Positions 35,881 to 45,227 of a DNA stretch of 64,000 nt are shown here, one piece after another. The stretch comes from Duganella sp. Root336D2 (GTDB taxonomy: Bacteria > Pseudomonadota > Gammaproteobacteria > Burkholderiales > Burkholderiaceae_D). The stretch is taken from the NCBI RefSeq assembly GCF_001425005.1, contig NZ_LMDB01000001.1, positions 188,393-252,392 of the forward strand, in the 5' to 3' direction. A program made the translations under genes and the position numbers. The notes beneath the pieces are model-generated. The model had not been told where the DNA came from, made no database searches, and saw nothing but the letters and a program-made list of their open reading frames with translations. Position 1 is the stretch's first letter, and every line of letters begins with the position of its first letter.

Positions 35881-37293
35881 ATGAGCTCAATTTCCACTCT
35901 CTCCAACTGGCAACCAGCCAGCCGCTACGCGGCGCCGGCATCCGGCCGGAGCCTCAATCCGGTCGTCGCCAGGCTCGACGCGGCGGCCGGCACGTCGCCG
36001 CCGTCAACCATCGTCGCACTGAGCCCGGAAGCGCTCGCCGCTGCCGCCGCCCCGGTTTCGACGGGTCAGCGTTACCATGAGCTTGGTGCGGATATCCTGA
36101 AGCAGCTCGGCACCGGTTCGGTGATTCCGCCCGACCATACGAAATTGCCCGACACCGTCGACAACAGATTCGGGCTGAGCGTCACGACACGAAGTGGCGC
36201 CAAGCTTGAACTGACGCTGGCCAATATGGATGACGAAATGATCTTCCAGGTCAGTTCAAGCGCCGAGTTGAAGGATGATGAGCGCAAAGCCCTTGCCGGG
36301 CTGGCGGACGCATTCCAGGCCGCCATTGACGGAATGGCCGAACCGAATCCGCAAGTACGGTTAGGCGGCCTGACCCGGTTCGATCACCAGTTTGTGCAGT
36401 CCATCGACTTCCATGCCGAAGTGAAGACAGCCGACGCCACCACGCAAACCCTGGATTTCAGCATTGACGACGCGCGGCGCAAAGTGAGCATAGGCGGGCC
36501 CGATGGCAAGGCTGAAGTGAATGTGGATACGGGCGCCGTGGAGCACGTCGGCACCAGGCAGCAGCAGGCAAAGGCCATCAACAATTACCTTGCCCAATTC
36601 GACCAGGCAGTGTCGCGCGGTCACGGCGACAAGAGGTTGATGGCCATGTTCAAGGACGCTTTCTCGGACATGAATCGAACCGCTACCAGCGAGGAGCGCA
36701 AGGATGCGCTTGCTGCGGATTCCCGCTGGCAGCTGAACTCCGACCGCAGCACCCTCACCGGCCTTTCCGATTTCAGTGCTTCCGTCACCCAGACACCAAC
36801 ATCGAGCAATCCGCGCAAGCCGCTGGAACAGGATAATTTCTCCTACGATGTTTCGCAGTCGACCACGGTGAAGACCCCAACGCTCAACGAGCGCGCCATC
36901 AGCCAATCGCAGCAATCACACCTGGGGGCCCAATTCCATACCGCCATCGAAAAATCCAGTGCGCCCTTTTTCGACGGAACGCCGCAGACCCAGAACTATG
37001 AATACCATCAGATTGACGACAGCGCGCGCAGCAATGTCTCGCTGAACTTCAGGGACGGAAAGTTGAACAAGGCGACGTTGGAACAGATGGCAAATCAGTC
37101 GGAGCGGGTGCAGACGTTCCTGCTCGGCAAGCTGACAAAGGACAAAACCACCCCGAGCCAGCAGTCACTGGTGCGCGACCTGCTGCCTTCCCTTACCACC
37201 TATGAGCGCTACAAAACCGAAGAGGCGCTGAACGACAATATTTTCTTGCTCGGCTCCCCTGGTGAACTCGTGGCGCGCAACGAGCAGTTCTGA
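35881..37293 (+). CDS. Hypothetical protein
   Basis: A 470-residue hydrophilic protein without signal peptide or membrane segment, not recognised. The first 60 residues are Ala/Ser/Pro-rich. The middle (LSVTTRSGAKLELTLANMDDEMIFQVSSSAELKDDERKALAGLADAFQAAIDGM, then VKTADATTQTLDFSIDDARRKVSIGGPDGKAEVNVDTG) alternates strand-like and helical stretches, and the C-terminus is helical and charged. An upstream GTG two codons earlier could serve as the start. It is divergent from the bkd operon and appears to be a single-gene unit. Confidence 0.75.
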   Translation: MSSISTLSNWQPASRYAAPASGRSLNPVVARLDAAAGTSPPSTIVALSPEALAAAAAPVSTGQRYHELGADILKQLGTGSVIPPDHTKLPDTVDNRFGLSVTTRSGAKLELTLANMDDEMIFQVSSSAELKDDERKALAGLADAFQAAIDGMAEPNPQVRLGGLTRFDHQFVQSIDFHAEVKTADATTQTLDFSIDDARRKVSIGGPDGKAEVNVDTGAVEHVGTRQQQAKAINNYLAQFDQAVSRGHGDKRLMAMFKDAFSDMNRTATSEERKDALAADSRWQLNSDRSTLTGLSDFSASVTQTPTSSNPRKPLEQDNFSYDVSQSTTVKTPTLNERAISQSQQSHLGAQFHTAIEKSSAPFFDGTPQTQNYEYHQIDDSARSNVSLNFRDGKLNKATLEQMANQSERVQTFLLGKLTKDKTTPSQQSLVRDLLPSLTTYERYKTEEALNDNIFLLGSPGELVARNEQF

Positions 37294-37689
37294 CTGTTAG
37301 GCGAGCGAACAAATGCTGGTCGAGATGTTCGGCAAGCCCCGTTTGCGCAATTGACTCCATGATGTCCTGCAGTACCAGGTACCCTGCGCCGGAACAGCGC
37401 CAGCCCAGGCCAGGTTCGGAAATGAACGCCAGCGGTTTCCCGGACCCGAGTCGCGGGCAGTGCGCCGCAGCGGGTCGTGAAAATGCCGATAGCCGTCGGG
37501 AAGATAATGCGCCGCGGGCGCAGCCAGCTCGAGCCGGCCGGCCTGCGCCATCTTGCTGCCCGCATTGGCCATCCTTCTCAGCAAAGGCAGGAATTTGACG
37601 AACCTGGCGGCATCGTCGTTTACTTCGTAGAACCATACTTGCGCACAAGGTGTGGACCTTGTGCGCCCGCTGGCCGGAAGCGCGAAATT
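37294..37689 (-). pseudogene. Possible frameshifted gene remnant
   Basis: No intact gene is present in these 400 bp. On the minus strand two frames each contain a protein-like stretch: one reads QVWFYEVNDDAARFVKFLPL and then LAAPAAHYLPDGYRHFHDPL (about 37635-37465), and the adjoining frame reads GKPLAFISEPGLGWRCSGAG and then DIMESIAQTGLAEHLDQHLF (about 37450-37295). Joined by one frameshift near 37460 they would form one plausible polypeptide. No start codon is evident for the first part. I cannot name the family. Confidence 0.3.
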
Positions 37690-38427
37690 TCAGGATGGGC
37701 CATGCGGCCGGTAACGCGCCAGGATCGATTGGATGGTGCCACGCGCCTTAAGCGTCGCAATCGCCTGGTTCAGGTCCTTGATAGCAAGCTTGCCATGCGC
37801 GGGGATTGCACAGTAAGTATCAAAGTCCGTGATCTTCAGGTCGTAGGGAGCCAGGCGCTCCCGTTCAGGATGCACCTTGCGCTGCCAGTCGAAATAAATG
37901 CGGTTCGTGAAAATAAAGTCAAAGCGCCCAAGCAGCAGCTTCTCCAGGTTCTGGCTATCGTTGGCAGCGTTATCACGCGCGATCGCCGGCTGCAAGCGCT
38001 CGACTTCCGGGTAGCGGTACCCCCGGACAGTACCGACGCGCAGCCCTGCGATGGCATCCAGGGACGCTGGCAAAGGTCTTTCGCGGCGCATGGCAACAAT
38101 CATCCGATTCGAGATGATCGCGTCGGACCAGAGGAAGGTCTGGTTGTCGAGCCACTCGGGCCGCAGGTCGCATAGCAAGTCGGCGTGCCCGCGCAAGAGT
38201 GCGCCTTCAACCCTGGTGCGTGGCAAGATCAGGTAGCGCGGCTGGAGATGCAACTGTTCACCCAATGCATCCCCGAACTCCTTGAGTATCCCGCCTTTCA
38301 ATTCCTCGGCACGAATGTCGGTCATTGGCATGCCGCTGCCGTTCGAGATGGCCATCACCAGCTCCGCCGCATAGATGGTCTTTGGGATGAGAGTGATGGC
38401 AAACAACAGACGGAGTGAAAAGGACAT
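37690..38427 (-). CDS. Periplasmic solute-binding protein (SBP_bac_3-like)
   Basis: A 245-residue protein with signal peptide MSFSLRLLFAITLIPKTIYA, resembling the periplasmic domain of family 3 binding proteins: the mature N-terminus ELVMAISNGSGMPM, the hinge-type segment LRVGTVRGYRYPEVERL, and the C-terminal helix KDLNQAIATLKARGTIQSILARY. No transporter genes adjoin it, so it may act in sensing or with a distant ABC transporter. The start at 38427 fits the signal peptide better than the Met 11 codons upstream. Confidence 0.85.
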   Translation of the reverse strand: MSFSLRLLFAITLIPKTIYAAELVMAISNGSGMPMTDIRAEELKGGILKEFGDALGEQLHLQPRYLILPRTRVEGALLRGHADLLCDLRPEWLDNQTFLWSDAIISNRMIVAMRRERPLPASLDAIAGLRVGTVRGYRYPEVERLQPAIARDNAANDSQNLEKLLLGRFDFIFTNRIYFDWQRKVHPERERLAPYDLKITDFDTYCAIPAHGKLAIKDLNQAIATLKARGTIQSILARYRPHGPS

Positions 38428-38598
38428 CTTGATAGCGTTCCGGATGGCAAGCGCTACCATTCCTCAAATAGCGCCACGCCTCATCAGGGTGATGAAATCG
38501 ATTATTGCACAGGATGGAGAGGCGCTGCATATCGGACGCTCCGGAACGGGCCGGGCGGGGTAACATACTGCAGCGCAGCAAAAACCGGCGGAGTCCTG

Positions 38599-39723
38599 AT
38601 GGCAAAAGCAAATCCAGTATCCCAATTGCTGCGCAGCCTGGCACGCGCCGGTAAAGCACAGCAGCGTTTAGTCACCAAACTCGTCGCTGCCTCAGCGCCC
38701 AAAGCCGTAAAACGGACTGGCTCATCGTCCAGGAAGGTGCCAATCCGTTCGCACGAACGTAAGGATGTCCATCCCGCCCCGGGTAACTGGCAAGCCGGCC
38801 AGTTTGCATATCCGCTGCAATCCCGAAGCCATCTCGCACGGATGAACTATTGGCTGTATACGCCTGAACAGATCCCCGAAACTGTAGTCCGCCATGGCTG
38901 GCCCCTGATTGTGATGCTGCACGGTTGCCATCAAAGCGCTACCCAGCTCGCCAAAGGGACGCGAATGAATCACCTGGCAGAGGGCAAGGGATATGCAGTG
39001 CTGTACCCGCAGCAACCGCTCAGCATGCAGGCACAGCGCTGCTGGCGTTGGTATTCCTCGTCGGTACAGCAAGGCAGCGATGAAGCCGCTGCCTTGGCGG
39101 GACTGATTGAAAAGATCTGCACACAGTACCCAATCAACCGCAGCCGGATCTACGCCTGCGGCATTTCCGCCGGCGCCGGAATGGCCGCCATACTGGCGCT
39201 CAATCATCCTGAGTTGATTGCAGCGGTCGGCCTGCATTCGAGCCCGGTCTTTGGCGCCGCAAGCAATGCGGTGGATGGCCTGCGCGTGATGCGGCACGGT
39301 TCGGCAACGCCCGCCGAAGGCCCGATCGAACGCATCCTGGAGCATCGCAGGCGGCCTTCGCTGACTGGAGTTGCCCTGCCGATGCCGCTCATGCCGGTCC
39401 TGACCATCCAGGGCGACGACGATAAAGTGGTCCATCCGGTAAATCAGCAACAGCTCATACGCCAGTGGCTGCGATTGAATGGCATGCCCCATGACACAGG
39501 AGCGCAGCGTATAACGATCAAGCCATCCCTGCGCGGCGGCAGCCGGAACGCACACGAAATTCACGACTACCTGCTTGGCAATAAACCCGTGGTACGTTCA
39601 GTGCGCATTAGCGGCCTTGGCCACGCGTGGAGCGGAGGCGATCCATCGGAACGGTTCAATGCGAAAGCAGGTCCCGATGCTGGCCGATTGATCATTGATT
39701 TTTTCGGCAAGCATCGCCGCTAG
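38599..39723 (+). CDS. PHB-depolymerase-family esterase
   Basis: A 374-residue alpha/beta hydrolase of the poly(3-hydroxybutyrate) depolymerase/LpqC-like esterase family. Visible are the LIVMLHGCHQSATQLAKGTRMN oxyanion region, nucleophile Ser in CGISAGAGMAA, Asp in IQGDDDKVVHP and His in SGLGHAWSGGD. The N-terminus is basic without a clear signal peptide, so it may be intracellular or exported atypically. Its 3' end overlaps the convergent helicase gene by 32 bp. Confidence 0.9.
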   Translation: MAKANPVSQLLRSLARAGKAQQRLVTKLVAASAPKAVKRTGSSSRKVPIRSHERKDVHPAPGNWQAGQFAYPLQSRSHLARMNYWLYTPEQIPETVVRHGWPLIVMLHGCHQSATQLAKGTRMNHLAEGKGYAVLYPQQPLSMQAQRCWRWYSSSVQQGSDEAAALAGLIEKICTQYPINRSRIYACGISAGAGMAAILALNHPELIAAVGLHSSPVFGAASNAVDGLRVMRHGSATPAEGPIERILEHRRRPSLTGVALPMPLMPVLTIQGDDDKVVHPVNQQQLIRQWLRLNGMPHDTGAQRITIKPSLRGGSRNAHEIHDYLLGNKPVVRSVRISGLGHAWSGGDPSERFNAKAGPDAGRLIIDFFGKHRR

Positions 39724-42415
39724 GGCCCCTCGCCCATTGGAACAGGAATCGCCCCACCTTTTCTTCAATTTCCGATTCCACCGTCTTTAACCGCAAGATA
39801 GGGATCGCGTATTTTTTAAGGATGCTGTCCTTAAGGGCGTCAAGCTCGGCCTGGTGCGGCAAGTCATGCGAGCCGCCATCGACCTCGATCACGCCGAGAG
39901 GTGCCTTGCCGACCTTAAAATAGAGCACGAAGTCACAGCTCGCGCGATTCCGAATGAATTCCTTTTCGCGCGGAGTCAACGGCAGCCGGCTCGACGCCAC
40001 CAGCTGAATCAGCGGCACCTGGCTGTGGAATTTCATCGTCTGGTGCGCTTCGTGCTTCAAGGCATGGCGCAGAATGGCTGCTACGATACGTTCGGACTTG
40101 AACTTTGAATCGCTATCGCGCAATTTATCATTGAGCCTCTCAAGGGACTGGTCATACTCTTCATATAGCAGGTCGAAGGCCGATACGACCGGAGCACGAT
40201 AGACTTGATCAACGTCGGCATAATATTCCATGTAACGCAAAAGCGCAGCCACGTGCCCGGTACCTCCGCTGAAAACGCCGTCGCCAGTGACAAGCGTAAA
40301 TCTTTCCCTGGCTCGCGACACAGCGACATTGACCAGGTGAGGATCGTCCACAAAGGCCAGCTTCTCCGAACCGCTGGTCTTTTTGTCCAGCACCGTGGAG
40401 AAGACGATCTCATCGCACTCCCGGCCTTGGAATTTGTGCACAGTTTCCTTCACAAAGTCCGATGGCAACAGCCCGCGCGATAGCGAAACTTGTGCCTTAA
40501 ATGGCGCGATGAAGCCCCGGCTGTTTGCACCATCCCAGTCACTCGGTCCACTCCAATCGAGTGTTTCGAGGAATGAGTCCAGCTCACGACGATTGGCATT
40601 CCTGCGTTCATGATTTCCCTTGGCGGTCACAATCAGCCTCAGCGGCTTCTCGCCAGAGTCCAGGGTCATCGGTACAAGCTGATTGTCGTAGAACTGCTGG
40701 TTGCAGAACTGGATGATCCTTGGATGGCAACGATAGTGCTCCTTCAGCAGCGTCATTGGCATGGCGCTTCCAAATACCCCGATGCACGAATCGAGCAGGC
40801 TATATCTGTCGCAATCGTAAAACTCTGCTGGTGCGGCAAGGCCCGTTTTTGCAGGGATATGCGGCAACTGTTTCCTGTCACCGACGATGATCAGGTTTCT
40901 GGCGCAGCCAAGCGCCAGGATTCCTGGAACAATGTCCTGTTGCGACGCCTCATCGATAATGACGTAATCGAGTATCGTCCCCGGCGCGAGGGAATTGACA
41001 ATCGAGTGTGCGCTGCTGCCGAGTACAGGGAATCGTTTCAGGAAAGCGTCAAAATCCTTGCGGTAGGTCTTTGCGCCGAACTCCACAGGAGGCTGCGGCG
41101 TTCGAGCCAGTTGCTGTTTCAGATATAACATCGACCCGGCGCTCAGCTCCTCCAGCAGCGCCTCGAAATTGCCCCTATCGAGCGCCTGTTGGCAGTCATC
41201 GAGTTCCGCCCCCTTCATCCGGAGCAGCTCTTCGTAGAAGTGCCGCTGGAGCGCGTAAATTACCGCCTTGCGCTTTTCCAGATTATCAAAGGGCTTCATG
41301 CGCAGGATTCTGAAATTGAGCAGGAGTTCGATCCTGTCTTTAATCCTGAGGCGCTTGTCTTCGAGGCAGGCCAGGTAAGCCATCAAATCCGTCGACTTTC
41401 CTGGAGAGAGCTTGTACTTCGTCACAGACAGCGGCGCCATCACCTCGTTTTCTTCCTGCCATTGCTGCAGGTACCGGAGTTCGATATTGATTTCATCGAT
41501 CTCCGCCGTCAGCCGCGCTACCCTGCCCCGGGCCTGGAGAAGCCCGCTCAACTTGCGCAGGCAGATCTGGATTTGCTCCATACTCGGCGCCGCGGCAGGA
41601 TCGCAGCTGTGGACCGGGGCAAGCGACTTGAAGAACTCATGGCGATTTTCCTGGCTCCCCAGCCTGGCAACCAGCCAGTCCAGGTCAACCTTGGCAAGCT
41701 TCTCGTAGACGTTGTCGACCGCGGCGTTGTTGTTGGACAGGATCGCAACGGTCTTTCCTCGCAACACAATATTTGCGACCATGTTCAGGATTGTCTGCGT
41801 CTTGCCAGTACCTGGCGGACCTTCAACCAGACTTACCTGGGACGTGAAGGCCTGCTCTACCGCCTGCAACTGGCTCTCGTTCACACCAAATGGATAGATC
41901 AGTTCCCCGTCCGGTTGCCGCGATCGCCACTGCCCCGAACAATACGCGTCAAGTACGCTGTCTTCATGTGCAGGCAGCTTCTCAAGTTGACGCAGGATAT
42001 TCTCGGTGATTGGCCTGTCCGCTGGCGCAGACATCGCGATCCTGGCTTGCGCGACGTCCGCCAGGTAGCGAAATACTGGTCCCTCCTTGACGGAGGATAC
42101 TGAACTAAGGGTAATACCCGACGCATTCCAGACGTAGTCGTTGGGGTTTCCGGCGTACCGTACCACCGCATAGCGTCCGCCGTAAATTTCGGCGCTGTCG
42201 ATCGCATTGAACACGCTTCCACCCGCGCGCGACAGCAATCTCGCATCCACTTTGACGGTCGGTTGAATCCGGCATTTACCAAGCGGGTAATGAAACGACT
42301 TTCCCGAATGAAAATAGCAGGTAAGAACGAGCTTCTTCTCCTTGTTATCCCGCCAAATCTTCCAATCCTTCACTTGCCGGGTTCTATCGACATCATCCAC
42401 AAATATGGAAACCAT
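39692..42415 (-). CDS. Superfamily 1 helicase with C-terminal DUF2726-like nuclease domain
   Basis: A 907-residue protein. Residues 1-170 form an unassigned domain; then comes an AAA_11/AAA_12-type (Dna2/Nam7-like) helicase with Walker A GPPGTGKTQT near 199, DEASQQD near 485, GDRKQLPHI, EHYRCHPRI and VNVAVSRAR. The last 130 residues (FIRNRASCDFVLYFKVGKAPLGVIEVDGGSHD) match DUF2726, a PD-(D/E)xK-like fold whose active-site residues (Asp, then Glu/Asp in IEVDG) are intact. Helicase-nuclease fusions of this kind occur in anti-phage genes. Base composition looks lower in GC than neighbours, suggesting transfer. A 12-bp palindrome AAGCAATTGCTT lies at 42500-42511. Confidence 0.88.
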   Translation of the reverse strand: MVSIFVDDVDRTRQVKDWKIWRDNKEKKLVLTCYFHSGKSFHYPLGKCRIQPTVKVDARLLSRAGGSVFNAIDSAEIYGGRYAVVRYAGNPNDYVWNASGITLSSVSSVKEGPVFRYLADVAQARIAMSAPADRPITENILRQLEKLPAHEDSVLDAYCSGQWRSRQPDGELIYPFGVNESQLQAVEQAFTSQVSLVEGPPGTGKTQTILNMVANIVLRGKTVAILSNNNAAVDNVYEKLAKVDLDWLVARLGSQENRHEFFKSLAPVHSCDPAAAPSMEQIQICLRKLSGLLQARGRVARLTAEIDEINIELRYLQQWQEENEVMAPLSVTKYKLSPGKSTDLMAYLACLEDKRLRIKDRIELLLNFRILRMKPFDNLEKRKAVIYALQRHFYEELLRMKGAELDDCQQALDRGNFEALLEELSAGSMLYLKQQLARTPQPPVEFGAKTYRKDFDAFLKRFPVLGSSAHSIVNSLAPGTILDYVIIDEASQQDIVPGILALGCARNLIIVGDRKQLPHIPAKTGLAAPAEFYDCDRYSLLDSCIGVFGSAMPMTLLKEHYRCHPRIIQFCNQQFYDNQLVPMTLDSGEKPLRLIVTAKGNHERRNANRRELDSFLETLDWSGPSDWDGANSRGFIAPFKAQVSLSRGLLPSDFVKETVHKFQGRECDEIVFSTVLDKKTSGSEKLAFVDDPHLVNVAVSRARERFTLVTGDGVFSGGTGHVAALLRYMEYYADVDQVYRAPVVSAFDLLYEEYDQSLERLNDKLRDSDSKFKSERIVAAILRHALKHEAHQTMKFHSQVPLIQLVASSRLPLTPREKEFIRNRASCDFVLYFKVGKAPLGVIEVDGGSHDLPHQAELDALKDSILKKYAIPILRLKTVESEIEEKVGRFLFQWARGPSGDACRKNQ

Positions 42416-42626
42416 ACCCGCCTAAGCCCGTACTTGCGGCAACCAGCCGGCCGTGTGCGCGACGGCGCCTTGGCGTGAACGTTCCGGGGCGGGCTGGATA
42501 AGCAATTGCTTGAATCTCCTGTGAAATGAAGTGCCGGGCGTGCGACCGCGCCCCGTACACTATAGGCCTTCCTTCCCGGGAGATTCTCTTGAAATGTCAC
42601 CGCCGCATATTGATGATAGTTCGCGT

Positions 42627-42653
42627 AAAAAAGCCCCTGCGAAATTCAGGGGC
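42627..42653 (-). terminator. Rho-independent terminator of the sugar-acid operon
   Basis: On the minus strand GCCCCTG (42653-42647), a seven-base loop and CAGGGGC (42639-42633) form a perfect stem followed by six T residues (42632-42627). It lies just after the stop of the IlvD-type dehydratase gene, the last gene of the operon reading from 46382. Confidence 0.85.
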
Positions 42654-42659
42654 GGCAGC

Positions 42660-44429
42660 TTAATGGTTATGGCGCGGTAAATCGTGGCCAACCCCGCGGT
42701 ATGATACGGCCAATTCCAGGCAGGCCCCGGATTGCAACTGGCCGACGGTAGCGCGGTACAGCTCCTGCCACGGCGTCTGGCTGGGAGGGACCGGTGCCGG
42801 AGCCAGCTTTTTCCGCTCGGCGAACTCCTCGTCGCCGATCAGCACATCGCAGCGCCCCTCGTTCAGGTCGACGCGGATAATGTCGCCGGTGCGCAGCCAT
42901 GCCAGGTTGCCGCCGGCCGCGCTTTCCGGCGATGCGTTCAGGATCGATGGGCTGTCCGAAGTACCGGACTGGCGGCCGTCGCCCAGCGTCGGCAAAGCGC
43001 TGATACCCTGTTTCAGCAAGGCATCCGGCGGCTGCATATTGACCACCTCGGCCGAGCCCGGCCAGCCGATCGGGCCGGAGCCGCGAATGACCAGCATGGT
43101 GCGCGCATCAATCTCGAGCGCAGGATCGTTGATGCGGGCATGGTAATCGTCCGAGCCGTCGAACACTACTGCGCGGCATTCGAACACGCCTTCATGTCCC
43201 GGTGCAGACAGGTAGCGCTGGCGAAAGTCCGCCGAGATTACACTGGTCTTCATGATGGCGAAATCGAACAGGTTGCCTTTCAGGACCAGGAACCCGGCCT
43301 GCTTCTTCAGCGGCTGTTCAAACGGATAGATCATTTCACGGTCGGAAGTGGCGCGGCCTTCCAGGTTGGCGGCCATGCTGCGGCCCGTGACGGTTGGGCG
43401 ATCGGAAAGCAGGCGGCCAGCCTGCAGCAGCTCCCACATGATGGCCGGTACGCCGCCAGCGCGATGGAAGCGCTCGCCCAGGTATTTTCCAGCCGGCTGC
43501 ATATTGAGCAGCAAAGGCACGTCGTACCCAAAGCGCATCCAGTCCTCCGGCGTGATTTCAACGCCGGCATGGCGCGCCATGGCCATGATATGCGGCTGTG
43601 CGTTGGTCGAGCCGCCAATGGCGGCGTTGACCACGATGGCATCCAGGAATGCCGCGCGCGTCATGACCTGCGATGGCCGCAAGTCCTCATGCGCCATGGC
43701 CACGATGCGGCGCCCGGTTTCATACGCCATCTGCCCCCGTTCGCGGTATGGCGCGGGAATGGCCGAGCAACCGGTCAGCGACATGCCGAGCGCCTCGGCG
43801 ATCGCATTCATGGTGGAGGCGGTGCCCATTGTGTTGCAATGTCCCGAAGAAGGGGCGGACGCCGTTGCGATCTGCAGGAACTTCTCTTCATTGATCTGGC
43901 CCGCCGCCATCATGCGCCGGCCTTTCCAGATGGCGGCGCCCGAACCCACCAGTTCCCCGTCGAGCCAGCCGTCCAGCATCGGCCCGCCCGACAGCACGAT
44001 GGCTGGAATGTCGACCGTGGCCGCGGCCATCAGCTGGGACGGGGTGCTCTTGTCGCAACCGGTCATCAGCACCACCGCATCAATCGGATAGCCGTGCAGG
44101 ATCTCTACCAGCCCCAGGTAGGCCAGGTTGCGATCGATAGCGGCAGTCGGCCGCCGGCAATTCTCGAAAGTCGGGTGTACCGGGAATTCCATCGGAATGC
44201 CGCCGGCGTCGCGGATGCCCTCGCGCACCCGCTTGGCCAGTTCCAGGTGGATGCGGTTGCATGGATTGATGTCGCTGCCGCTTTGGGCGATGCCGATAAT
44301 CGGCCGGCCGGACCGCAGTTCCTCGGCCGTGATGCCGTAATTCATGAAACGCTCGAGATAGAGCGCAGTCATGTCGATGCGCTCTGGATTGTCGAACCAG
44401 TCCTGCGAGCGGAAGCGGCGTTTGTTCAT
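42660..44429 (-). CDS. IlvD/Edd-family sugar-acid dehydratase (arabonate/xylonate type)
   Basis: A 589-residue iron-sulfur dehydratase. The three family cysteines are in NPCNRIHLELAKRVREG, MTGCDKSTPSQL and GHCNTMGTASTMN; the length and start (MNKRRFRSQDWFDNPERIDMTALYLERF) match the L-arabonate/D-xylonate/D-fuconate dehydratase branch. It removes water from an aldonic acid to give the 2-keto-3-deoxy acid. A strong AAGGAGGG sits 7 bp before the start. With the SDR and FAH-family genes it forms the non-phosphorylative pentose (or fucose) pathway; which sugar is used is not decided by sequence. Confidence 0.92.
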   Translation of the reverse strand: MNKRRFRSQDWFDNPERIDMTALYLERFMNYGITAEELRSGRPIIGIAQSGSDINPCNRIHLELAKRVREGIRDAGGIPMEFPVHPTFENCRRPTAAIDRNLAYLGLVEILHGYPIDAVVLMTGCDKSTPSQLMAAATVDIPAIVLSGGPMLDGWLDGELVGSGAAIWKGRRMMAAGQINEEKFLQIATASAPSSGHCNTMGTASTMNAIAEALGMSLTGCSAIPAPYRERGQMAYETGRRIVAMAHEDLRPSQVMTRAAFLDAIVVNAAIGGSTNAQPHIMAMARHAGVEITPEDWMRFGYDVPLLLNMQPAGKYLGERFHRAGGVPAIMWELLQAGRLLSDRPTVTGRSMAANLEGRATSDREMIYPFEQPLKKQAGFLVLKGNLFDFAIMKTSVISADFRQRYLSAPGHEGVFECRAVVFDGSDDYHARINDPALEIDARTMLVIRGSGPIGWPGSAEVVNMQPPDALLKQGISALPTLGDGRQSGTSDSPSILNASPESAAGGNLAWLRTGDIIRVDLNEGRCDVLIGDEEFAERKKLAPAPVPPSQTPWQELYRATVGQLQSGACLELAVSYRGVGHDLPRHNH

Positions 44430-44442
44430 GGTGTCACCCTCC

Positions 44443-45225
44443 TTAAGCGCCATACCAGCCGCCATCGACAAAATACTCGCGTCCGCTGCAGCGCGCCGCG
44501 TTGGACGACGCCAGGAACAGCGTCAGCGCCGCGACGTCATCCGGCTCAACGCGTTGCGGCAGGCATTGCGCTGCCAGGATTGCCCCTTCGCTCTCCGGCG
44601 TCTGCCACAGCGCCATCTGGCGCGGCGTGTTGACCGCGCCCGGCACGATGCAGTTGACGCGGATGCCGTGCGGGCCCAACTCGCGCGCCAGGCCGCGCGT
44701 CAGGCCTTCGATGGCAGCCTTGGCCGCCATGTACAGCGGTAAGCCGGCCAGCGCAAGATGCCATGAGATGGAGCCGAAGTTCAGGATCACGCCGGCGCCT
44801 TTCGACTGCATGCCGGGCACCACCGCCTGGGTGCAGAAGAACTGGTGGCGCAGGTTGACGGCCAGGCTCTGGTCCCAGTACTGCGCCGTAACGTCCTGCA
44901 CCTGGTGGCGCTGGTCGTTGGCGGCATTGTTCACCAGGACGTCGACAGCGCCGTAGTCGCGCGTAATGGCGGTAAACGCAGCGCCGAGTTGCTCCAGGTC
45001 GGTCAGGTCGCAGTGCACATAATGCGGCGGGTGGCTGCTTCCGGCCAGCCTGGCGGCCAGTTCGCGCGACGGTTCGTCCTGCACGTCCAGGAAGACCACC
45101 TGCGCCCCCTGGCCGGCAAAGGCTTCGACGATGGCAGCGCCGATACCGCTGCCGCCGCCAGTGACCACGACCAGTTTGCCCGGCAGGTCCGGATAGCGCG
45201 CAAATTCCATTGGTTTGCCAGCCAT
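44443..45225 (-). CDS. SDR sugar 1-dehydrogenase
   Basis: A 260-residue SDR with cofactor motif TGGGSGIG, NNAAN, catalytic Ser in GSISWHLALAG and YMAAK, and C-terminal GREYFVDGGWYGA. Its place between a FAH-family enzyme and an IlvD-type dehydratase indicates that it oxidises a free sugar (arabinose, xylose, galactose or fucose) to the lactone, the first pathway step. The start at 45225 has GGGGAG at 45231-45236; a GTG two codons upstream would place the site inside the gene. Confidence 0.88.
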   Translation of the reverse strand: MAGKPMEFARYPDLPGKLVVVTGGGSGIGAAIVEAFAGQGAQVVFLDVQDEPSRELAARLAGSSHPPHYVHCDLTDLEQLGAAFTAITRDYGAVDVLVNNAANDQRHQVQDVTAQYWDQSLAVNLRHQFFCTQAVVPGMQSKGAGVILNFGSISWHLALAGLPLYMAAKAAIEGLTRGLARELGPHGIRVNCIVPGAVNTPRQMALWQTPESEGAILAAQCLPQRVEPDDVAALTLFLASSNAARCSGREYFVDGGWYGA

Positions 45226-45227
45226 GT

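Noticed and set aside
37811-37825. Another AAGTATCAAAG-like match to the TGATAC element
   Set aside because: It lies inside the solute-binding protein gene, has a single half-site and no promoter-like sequence at the right distance.
42370-42600. 76-residue minus-strand frame upstream of the helicase gene
   Set aside because: It overlaps the helicase start, has no ribosome site and no protein-like pattern.
42732-44633. Plus-strand frame opposite the IlvD-type dehydratase
   Set aside because: Antisense shadow of a highly conserved enzyme; no ribosome site or domain.
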